Translations under genes and position numbers: made by a program | Notes under the pieces: generated by a model | The model's database searches: none | The model's input: only the letters and a program-made list of their open reading frames with translations | Told to the model about the DNA's origin: nothing | Source: Clostridia bacterium | GTDB lineage: Bacteria; Bacillota; Clostridia; Oscillospirales; Acutalibacteraceae | Length of the DNA: 5,083 nt | Reading direction: 5' to 3' | Assembly (NCBI GenBank): GCA_017501865.1 | Contig: JAFVWD010000091.1 | Span: 1-5,083, forward strand | Shown here: piece after piece, positions 1-4,314 of the stretch | Layout: every line of letters starts with the position of its first letter | Position numbering within the stretch: position 1 is the stretch's first letter

Positions 1-429
1 AAAAATTGTTTCATTATAGCCTATTGCTTTTGAGAAACAAAACTTTTCATACATTGAAAAAAGCTCTTCATTAGCAGGAACTAAAAATGCAATTTCTGTA
101 TTTTGTTCCTCAAGCATTTTTTTCGCAAAGGTAATAAGATTTTTTATTACACCTTTATTTCTGAATTTTACATCAGTACACACTGCATAAAAATAAACTG
201 ATTTTTTTACATTTTCTTTTAAAATAATTTCTGAATCCAAAAATAAAACCATAGCAATTAATTCATCTTCAAAAAATGCACCTACTCCTTTTTTATTTTC
301 TAACACATTTTCTAAAAAATAATTAATAGTTTTTTTATCGTCATCAAAAAAATTTTCCAACCATAGTTTTTTTATTTTATTTTTATCTTCAAGAAAAAGA
401 TATTTATTTTTAATTCTTAAATTCTGCAT
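1..429 (-). CDS. GNAT-family N-acetyltransferase, 3' end beyond window edge
   Basis: A continuous minus-strand frame of 143 codons starts at the ATG at 429-427 and is still open at base 1, so the C-terminus is missing. The product looks like a cytosolic GNAT acetyltransferase, a family that moves an acetyl group from acetyl-CoA to an amine; the substrate cannot be told. Visible elements are the strand 'GAFFEDELIAMVLFL' (about residues 50-64), then 'FYAVCTDVKFRNKG' (80-93), which fits the motif A strand plus the pyrophosphate-binding loop with R90 and G93, and a later 'LVPANEELFSMYEKFCF' (116-132) resembling the motif B strand and helix. The usual small residue after R-x-x-G-x is Ile95, a mild deviation. 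The start lies 20 nt inside the 3' end of the upstream DUF2156 gene, in another frame, with only a weak AGAAA-type ribosome site, which suggests translational coupling. The gene is very AT-rich. Family assignment is fairly sure; function is not. Confidence 0.75.
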   Translation of the reverse strand, partial: MQNLRIKNKYLFLEDKNKIKKLWLENFFDDDKKTINYFLENVLENKKGVGAFFEDELIAMVLFLDSEIILKENVKKSVYFYAVCTDVKFRNKGVIKNLITFAKKMLEEQNTEIAFLVPANEELFSMYEKFCFSKAIGYNETIF

Positions 430-1294
430 AATATTTTTCTAAAATTGTTTCCGGTTGATAAGATAATTTTGCTTTTCTTAGCCCGTCAATTCCCGCATCA
501 TCTTCTCTGTTTACATACAGAAATTTTTTTAAAGTATTTTCAGAAAATAATTTATTAATTGCTGTGTATGCTGTAGGAATTTCTGTTACCGCTTTTTCAA
601 AATGTGTGCAAAAAATATTTTCGCGCATTTCTTCACCGGCACAAAAAGCGACTATTTTATTATTTATTTTAATTACAGCACCAATAAATTTCAATTCAAA
701 AAAATTACTGAGCGCTTTATTTAAAACCTTTTGTTCCTTGAGCAGTTCAGGAGTCTCAGCATTCTGCTCGTACCACTCATTCACAAAACTAATACACTCT
801 TTAATATTTTCTTCATTTATTTTTTCATAAATATAATCATAGGATTTCATAAAAGAATTAAAATGATTTTTTTTAGAATGAAGCTTTCTGCCTCTGAGCG
901 ATGACAATTTCTCAACGGAATAAATATAATCAAAAGAATTTCTGTTTTTTTCAATTCTGATTTTTTCGCCGAAAATATTTTTTAACACATCCGCTTGTTT
1001 TTTATTAAGGCAAACAAATCTTATTTTTTTATTATTAATTTCAGCATCTTTAATAATTTCTGAAATTTCATTTTTAATTTCTCCTTTCCCTATCGGAAAA
1101 GAATAATAATATTTATTTTCATCTGAAAATCTGATGAATAAAAAATTATTTAAAAATGCAATTTTTGTATTTTCAACAACCGACCATGAAAATAAATTCC
1201 CGAAAGTAAAATCGCAAAAAGGCTCCTCAACATTTTTCAAATATTCATTCACACGTTCACGATTTTCAATTGTGACATCCTGAAATTCCAACAT
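410..1294 (-). CDS. DUF2156 protein, soluble relative of the MprF/LPG-synthase catalytic domain
   Basis: The 294-residue protein has no signal peptide or membrane segment. It matches my recollection of stand-alone DUF2156 (LPG_synthase_C-like) proteins of Clostridia. Supporting motifs are 'FDYIYS' (121-126), the basic 'GRKLHSKKNHFNSF' stretch (135-148), 'CTHFEKA' (229-235) and the C-terminal 'NREDDAGIDGLRKAK' (262-276) with 'SYQP' just after. The fold is a tandem GNAT (FemX-like) domain. In the membrane enzyme MprF this domain transfers lysine or alanine from aminoacyl-tRNA to phosphatidylglycerol. This copy lacks the membrane flippase half, so its acceptor is unknown and lipid aminoacylation should not be assumed. 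The start is supported by 'TAAGG' seven T's upstream of the ATG; that site overlaps the stop codon of the preceding kinase gene, 9 nt away, so the two are co-translated. Base composition is extremely AT-rich, with A/T-ending Lys, Asn, Ile and Phe codons. Confidence 0.8.
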   Translation of the reverse strand: MLEFQDVTIENRERVNEYLKNVEEPFCDFTFGNLFSWSVVENTKIAFLNNFLFIRFSDENKYYYSFPIGKGEIKNEISEIIKDAEINNKKIRFVCLNKKQADVLKNIFGEKIRIEKNRNSFDYIYSVEKLSSLRGRKLHSKKNHFNSFMKSYDYIYEKINEENIKECISFVNEWYEQNAETPELLKEQKVLNKALSNFFELKFIGAVIKINNKIVAFCAGEEMRENIFCTHFEKAVTEIPTAYTAINKLFSENTLKKFLYVNREDDAGIDGLRKAKLSYQPETILEKYYAEFKN

Positions 1295-1303
1295 AAAAAA
1301 ACC

Positions 1304-1969
1304 TTATTTCAAAATTGACTTAATTTCTTCGTAAATTTTATCATTAATTTCTTCTATAGAAAGCGGCTCATTATTCTTTGCACAGGAAATAATCTTCCAG
1401 CCGTATTTTTCACAAGCATAAAGAGCTGCATCTCGGCATTTATGAAGAAACTCTACATTACACTCATGAACATCCTTCTTCGTTTCATCACCATTATACC
1501 TGTCAGTCATTAAACGTTGTGAAACTTCTACGGGCATATCTAAAAACACAACCATAGTTGGTTCCGGTATGCCGATTTTGTTATATTCAAAATCAAAAAG
1601 CCAATCGAGATATTCATCCCATACAGACGGCTCCAATTTTGTCATCTGATACAACGCATTAGCAGGAGTATATCTGTCTGAAAAAATTAAAGTTCCGTCA
1701 AGATAATCTTTTTTCCACTTTTCTGTAAAAGAAGCAAACCGGTCTGCCGCAAAAAGAACCGAAGCAGCATATGCATTAACGTCGTTTGCATCCTTACCGA
1801 AATCTCCGTTTAAATACTTGCGCACAAGAATGCTTGAATCACTTTCATAATCAGGGAGTTTAATCTTCTTGTAGTCAATATTTTCTTTTTCAAATCTTTT
1901 ACATAAAAGCTCTGTCTGTGTTGTTTTACCACAACCATCCAGACCCTCAAGGTCAATAAACAAACCCAT
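1304..1969 (-). CDS. tmk: Thymidylate kinase (dTMP kinase) or close paralogue
   Basis: A 221-residue P-loop nucleotide kinase, predicted to phosphorylate dTMP to dTDP with ATP in the cytosol. Residues counted from the ATG at 1969 show the P-loop 'EGLDGCGKTTQ' (8-18, K15), the TMPK 'LFAADR' motif (72-77), 'FSDRYTPANALYQ' (96-108) corresponding to the DR[YF] substrate motif, 'FLDMPVEVSQRLM' (142-154), and a LID-like segment with R157 and K164/K165. The length is usual for the family. I prefer the ATG at 1969 to the in-frame GTG at 2005: a GAAAGGA site sits 9 nt before the ATG, and the promoter predicts a transcription start at about 2005, leaving no leader for the GTG. It is the first gene of an operon with the DUF2156 and GNAT genes. 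The 'WLFDFEYNKIGIPEP' insert (123-137) is typical of a clostridial subgroup I recall. This could therefore be a second dTMP/deoxynucleotide kinase beside a canonical tmk elsewhere. Confidence 0.85.
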   Translation of the reverse strand: MGLFIDLEGLDGCGKTTQTELLCKRFEKENIDYKKIKLPDYESDSSILVRKYLNGDFGKDANDVNAYAASVLFAADRFASFTEKWKKDYLDGTLIFSDRYTPANALYQMTKLEPSVWDEYLDWLFDFEYNKIGIPEPTMVVFLDMPVEVSQRLMTDRYNGDETKKDVHECNVEFLHKCRDAALYACEKYGWKIISCAKNNEPLSIEEINDKIYEEIKSILK

Positions 1970-1978
1970 TTTATAAAA

Positions 1979-1985
1979 TCCTTTC
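1979..1985 (-). promoter_or_regulatory. Ribosome binding site that fixes the tmk start
   Basis: GAAAGGA on the minus strand lies 9 nt upstream of the ATG at 1969. It falls inside the longer frame that would begin with GTG at 2005, so it argues for the shorter protein starting MGLFIDLEG. Confidence 0.75.
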
Positions 1986-2011
1986 AAAAGCACGCAAATT
2001 TTCACTAATAC

Positions 2012-2040
2012 ATAATACTATAAATAGTTAAAACTGTCAA
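2012..2040 (-). promoter_or_regulatory. Sigma-A promoter of the tmk-DUF2156-GNAT operon
   Basis: On the minus strand a perfect -35 TTGACA (2040-2035) is followed by a 17-nt spacer and the -10 TATTAT (2017-2012). Transcription should start near 2005, giving a leader of about 35 nt before the tmk ATG. No operator or riboswitch is evident in that short leader. Confidence 0.85.
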
Positions 2041-2141
2041 ATAAACAGATTGATTTGTAATAAAAAAGTAACTTTTATATTCTTTGTTGTAACCTTTTTA
2101 ATATATTTTCCTCAATTTCTTATCAAATATAAAAATTATAC

Positions 2142-2170
2142 TTGATTTTTATTTAAATGTTAGTTATAAT
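2142..2170 (+). promoter_or_regulatory. Sigma-A promoter of tRNA-Ser
   Basis: A -35 TTGATT (2142-2147) lies 17 nt from a perfect -10 TATAAT (2165-2170). The expected start near 2177 leaves about 13 nt of 5' leader for RNase P to remove before the tRNA at 2190. It is divergent from the tmk promoter; the roughly 100 nt between the two is AT-rich with no gene or clear operator. Confidence 0.85.
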
Positions 2171-2189
2171 AACAAAGCAATAAACGTAT

Positions 2190-2282
2190 GGAGAGTTGTC
2201 CGAGCTGGTCGAAGGAGCACGATTGGAAATCGTGTAAACGGCCAAAACCGTTTCGAGGGTTCGAATCCCTTGCTCTCCGCCA
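2190..2282 (+). tRNA. tRNA-Ser (anticodon GGA)
   Basis: A complete class II tRNA of 93 nt decoding UCC/UCU serine codons. The acceptor GGAGAGT (2190-2196) pairs with GCTCTCC (2272-2278), with one G-U pair. The D stem is TCC/GGA. The anticodon stem CACGA/TCGTG (2218-2222, 2230-2234) closes the loop TTGGAAA with GGA at 2225-2227. The long variable arm AAACGG/CCGTTT is typical of tRNA-Ser. The T arm carries TTCGAAT in its loop, the discriminator is G2279 and CCA is encoded (2280-2282). It has its own promoter, and a terminator begins directly at the CCA end. Its last 14 nt recur 193 nt downstream, and its T arm recurs twice in reverse complement. Confidence 0.97.
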
Positions 2283-2325
2283 AAAAAAGAAAGTGGTACC
2301 CCCAGGGTGCTACTTTTCTTTTTTT
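2282..2325 (+). terminator. Intrinsic terminator of tRNA-Ser (repeat copy A)
   Basis: GAAAGTGGTACCC (2289-2301) pairs with GGGTGCTACTTTTC (2305-2318) across a CCA loop, with one bulged T and two G-U pairs. It is followed by seven T's (2319-2325). Seven A's (2282-2288) precede it, so the stem can extend into the T tract and the element may also work in reverse. It abuts the tRNA CCA, so little 3' trailer would remain. Confidence 0.85.
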
Positions 2326-2337
2326 ATTAATTTCAAC

Positions 2338-2352
2338 CAAGGGATTCGAACC
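2338..2352 (-). repeat. Reverse-complemented tRNA-Ser T arm (copy A)
   Basis: caagggattcgaacc is the exact reverse complement of 2258-2272 of the tRNA (T arm plus the first acceptor base). In a read-through RNA the two could form a 15-bp stem enclosing the terminator hairpin. Confidence 0.85.
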
Positions 2353-2398
2353 AGAAATGGGAGCGAACTCGGAGCATGGCGACGAAAGGAGCGACAGA

Positions 2399-2421
2399 GA
2401 AACAGTCCGGTGGACTGTTTC
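2399..2421. repeat. Perfect 10-bp palindrome with GGT loop
   Basis: GAAACAGTCC and GGACTGTTTC flank a GGT loop in the spacer between the repeat copies. No T tract follows, so it is not a standard terminator. The surrounding 2376-2460 is about 48% GC by hand count, well above the flanking DNA, which suggests a mobile palindromic repeat of REP type or a structured RNA piece. Confidence 0.75.
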
Positions 2422-2474
2422 GACATTTCTCCAACTGAACGTAGTGAAGGCGAAAAAATCTCTTGCTCTCCGCC

Positions 2475-2519
2475 AAAAAAAGAAAGTGGTCCCCCCAGGG
2501 TGCTACTTTTCTTTTTTTT
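2475..2519 (+). terminator. Second terminator-like hairpin (repeat copy B)
   Basis: The same hairpin as at 2282-2325, with eight T's (2512-2519). C2491 replaces the A that pairs with T near the loop, so the stem has one mismatch. No gene lies directly upstream, so it would act only as a backup stop for read-through from the tRNA or as a block between the tRNA and glnA units. Confidence 0.65.
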
Positions 2520-2525
2520 ATTTTT

Positions 2526-2540
2526 CAAGGGATTCGAACC
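2526..2540 (-). repeat. Reverse-complemented tRNA-Ser T arm (copy B)
   Basis: The same 15 nt as at 2338-2352. Copy B has no T arm of its own upstream, so its natural pairing partner would be the tRNA itself at 2258-2272. Confidence 0.85.
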
Positions 2541-2629
2541 AGAAATGGGAGCTAACTCGGAGCTTTTCTTCTATTCTTCTGCTAATCAACTTCAGAGAAT
2601 TATATTTTTTATAACACTACTGAGATATA

Positions 2630-2659
2630 TTGACAAAATATGAAAATATTTGATATATT
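2630..2659 (+). promoter_or_regulatory. Sigma-A promoter of glnA
   Basis: A perfect -35 TTGACA (2630-2635) is followed by an 18-nt spacer and TATATT (2654-2659). The expected start near 2666 gives a leader of about 33 nt. I see no GlnR-type TGTNA-N7-TNACA site, and the leader is too short for a glutamine riboswitch. Confidence 0.8.
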
Positions 2660-2698
2660 ATCATCGTTAAGTCAATAATGTTGAAAGAGGTATGATTT

Positions 2699-4120
2699 AT
2701 GGCGAATGTTAATGATATCCTTAATATGATTAAAGAAAACGGTATTAAAATGGTCGATTTCAAAATGGTTGACATCAACGGTCAGTACCGTCATGTTACT
2801 ATTCCCGCTGAAAACTTTTCAGAAGATACAATGAAAAGCGGAATCGGATTTGATGCCTCAAATTACGGTTATGCAGTAGTTGAAAAGAGCGATATGGTTT
2901 TTATTCCCGATCCTGATACTGCAGTTGTTGATCCGTTTTGTGAAATTCCTACACTCTCTATGACAGGTAATGCAATGATTATTGACACACCTGAAAACCG
3001 TCCTCTTGCACAGTATCCGCGTAACATAATCAAAGCAGCTGTTGAGTACATGAAAAATACCGGCATTGCTGATGAAATGAAGATTTTACCTGAATTTGAA
3101 TTTTATCTTTTTGATGATGTTACCTGGAATGTTGGCGGTAATTACATAGGTGCTACAGTAGATGCTAAACAATCGTACTGGAATTCAGACAACGAAGGTC
3201 ACGGTGTGGTAGTTCCAAAACAAAAGAATTACCATATTGCAAAGCCTTTTGATATCTCTTATGAGTGCCGTAGTGAAATGTGTCTTCTTATGAAGGAAGC
3301 AGGAATTGAAATCAATTACCATCACCCTGAGGTTGCTGCTTCAGGACAATTTGAAATTGAACCTCAGCTCGGTGAAGTTGTTCATATGGCTGATGCCACT
3401 ATGATGATAAAATACATAATCCACAATACTGCTCTCAAATACGGCAAAAGCGCTACATTTATGCCAAAACCAATCTACGGAGAAGCTGGTAGCGGTATGC
3501 ATGTTCATATGATTCTTTTCAAGGATGGACAACCTGTCTTCTCAGATGATAACGGCTACTCACATCTTAGTGAAACTGCTCATTACTTCATAGGCGGTCT
3601 TTTAAAGCATATAGGTTCGCTTTGTGCTATTACAAACCCGAGCACCAACTCATTCAAGCGTCTCGTTCCCGGATTTGAAGCACCTGTTACAGTTGGCTAT
3701 GCAACTTCAAACCGCAGTGCTGTTATTCGTATTCCTGCTTATGCAAAAAGTCCTGACAAACGTCGTTTTGAGCTCCGTAATCCTGATGCTACTTGTAACC
3801 CGTATTTCTGCTACGCAGCAATTCTTATGGCAGGACTTGACGGCATCAAAAACAAAATTGATCCTCACAAAAACGGATGGGGTCCTTATGATATGAACCT
3901 CTATACTCTTCCTGATGAAGAAAAAGCAAAATTACAAGGCCTTCCTGTTTCTCTTGAAGAAGCTCTTGATTGTCTTGAAAAAGATTTTGCTTACCTTACC
4001 GAAGGCGGAGTTTTCCCTGAAGAGCTCATTCACAACTTCATTAAAACAAAACGTGCTGAATGCAGTCAGCTTTCTGCAATTCCTCATCCTGCTGAATTCG
4101 AAAAATACTACAATCTTTAA
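2699..4120 (+). CDS. glnA: Type I glutamine synthetase
   Basis: This enzyme makes glutamine from glutamate, ammonia and ATP and is the main entry of ammonium into metabolism; GSI enzymes are cytosolic dodecamers. The 473-residue protein has the N-terminal beta-grasp domain ('MVDINGQYRHVTIP') and the catalytic barrel. Active-site residues are in place: E132/E134 in 'PEFEFYLF', E211 and E219 in 'HHPEVAASGQFEIE', H268 in 'GSGMHVHM', R321 and E327 in 'KRLVPGFEAPV', R339 in 'SNRSAV', and R356/E358/R360 in 'RRFELRNPD'. 'MNLYTLPDEE' puts Tyr402 where E. coli GSI-beta has its adenylylated Tyr397. Length and this motif resemble GSI-beta more than the roughly 444-residue GSI-alpha of Bacillus. The start has AGAGG (2686-2690) 8 nt upstream. 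The gene is monocistronic, with its own promoter and terminator. Its GC content is clearly higher than that of the left operon, and its codon use looks like a highly expressed gene. Confidence 0.97.
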   Translation: MANVNDILNMIKENGIKMVDFKMVDINGQYRHVTIPAENFSEDTMKSGIGFDASNYGYAVVEKSDMVFIPDPDTAVVDPFCEIPTLSMTGNAMIIDTPENRPLAQYPRNIIKAAVEYMKNTGIADEMKILPEFEFYLFDDVTWNVGGNYIGATVDAKQSYWNSDNEGHGVVVPKQKNYHIAKPFDISYECRSEMCLLMKEAGIEINYHHPEVAASGQFEIEPQLGEVVHMADATMMIKYIIHNTALKYGKSATFMPKPIYGEAGSGMHVHMILFKDGQPVFSDDNGYSHLSETAHYFIGGLLKHIGSLCAITNPSTNSFKRLVPGFEAPVTVGYATSNRSAVIRIPAYAKSPDKRRFELRNPDATCNPYFCYAAILMAGLDGIKNKIDPHKNGWGPYDMNLYTLPDEEKAKLQGLPVSLEEALDCLEKDFAYLTEGGVFPEELIHNFIKTKRAECSQLSAIPHPAEFEKYYNL

Positions 4121-4133
4121 TTCTTAAATCACT

Positions 4134-4186
4134 CATCCCCTGAATTAAGCAACTTAACAAGCTGTTTGATTCAGGGGGTGTTTTTT
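4134..4186 (+). terminator. Intrinsic terminator of glnA
   Basis: CATCCCCTGAAT (4134-4145) pairs with ATTCAGGGGGTG (4169-4180) over 12 bp with one T-G pair. The stem can extend a few weaker pairs into the loop, and TTTTTT (4181-4186) follows. It begins 14 nt after the glnA stop and separates glnA from the downstream gene. Confidence 0.92.
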
Positions 4187-4258
4187 ATTGTCTCCCCGCG
4201 CAACTACCAAAAAACCGCCTTCTCTTGACTAATTGACTAAAAATTTTAAAATATCCGC

Positions 4259-4288
4259 TTGAAATATGTGCATAATTAATTATATAAT
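4259..4288 (+). promoter_or_regulatory. Sigma-A promoter of the HAD hydrolase gene
   Basis: TTGAAA (4259-4264), an 18-nt spacer and a perfect TATAAT (4283-4288). Transcription should start near 4295, leaving a leader of about 20 nt. The rest of the 4187-4314 gap contains no other feature that I can support. Confidence 0.8.
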
Positions 4289-4314
4289 AAAAGTGATTAT
4301 GAAGGGTGGTTTGT

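Larger units (their letters stand above)
2269..2375 (+). repeat. tRNA-linked direct repeat, copy A (107 nt)
   Basis: The unit starts inside the tRNA-Ser T stem/acceptor (cttgctctccgcca), continues through the terminator hairpin, then the reverse-complemented T arm, and ends with 'aactcggagc'. Copy B at 2462-2563 matches almost base for base at an offset of 193. The differences are A2298 versus C, one T in the T tract, about six extra bases after the T tract here, and G2364 versus T. Confidence 0.9.
2462..2563 (+). repeat. tRNA-linked direct repeat, copy B (102 nt)
   Basis: The second copy of the unit begins with the same 14 nt as the tRNA-Ser 3' end, including CCA, but has no tRNA body in front of it. 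Upstream of c2462 the match to the tRNA stops at once. It is either a truncated duplicate of the tRNA-plus-terminator region, or a member of a repeat family that carries a tRNA 3' end. Divergence from copy A is slight, so the duplication is fairly recent or both copies are kept similar. Confidence 0.9.
2283..2698. other. Gene-free repeat patch between tRNA-Ser and glnA
   Basis: This 416-nt interval has no credible protein gene. Bases 2283-2563 hold the two repeat units, two hairpin terminators, two reverse-complemented T-arm pieces and a palindromic spacer. Bases 2564-2629 are plain AT-rich DNA in which I see nothing, and 2630-2698 carry the glnA promoter and ribosome site. Open frames across 2188-2643 (both strands) read through the tRNA and the repeats. 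They have low-complexity translations and no ribosome site, and I treat them as spurious. Confidence 0.8.

Noticed and set aside
564..830. Plus-strand open frame opposite the DUF2156 gene
   Set aside because: It is the antisense shadow of a gene with clear family motifs, with no ribosome site or domain.
2060..2105. Imperfect inverted repeat (aaaaaagtaac / gtaaccttttt) between the divergent promoters
   Set aside because: It has mismatches inside the stem and is mostly A/T runs, as expected by chance in such AT-rich DNA. It is not strong enough to call an operator.
2338..2375. A possible decayed tRNA on the minus strand, because of ggttcgaatccctt
   Set aside because: Only the T-arm sequence is present. 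No acceptor, anticodon stem or CCA can be fitted around it on that strand.
2269..2563. CRISPR-like array
   Set aside because: There are only two copies, of about 105 nt, with a tRNA end and a terminator inside them, and no cas genes.
2270..2614. Open frame of 114 codons, plus strand, and the opposing 72-codon frame at 2310-2528
   Set aside because: Both are by-products of the direct repeat and terminator A/T runs, with low-complexity Lys/Phe-rich translations and no start signals.
2188..2643. Open frame of 151 codons, plus strand, overlapping the tRNA
   Set aside because: It reads through the whole tRNA-Ser and both repeat copies, and its translation repeats itself because the DNA does. It has no ribosome site or recognisable domain.
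4225..4238. Two TTGACT(A) boxes as an alternative -35 for the HAD gene
   Set aside because: No acceptable -10 box lies 16-18 nt downstream of either; the TTGAAA/TATAAT pair is better.
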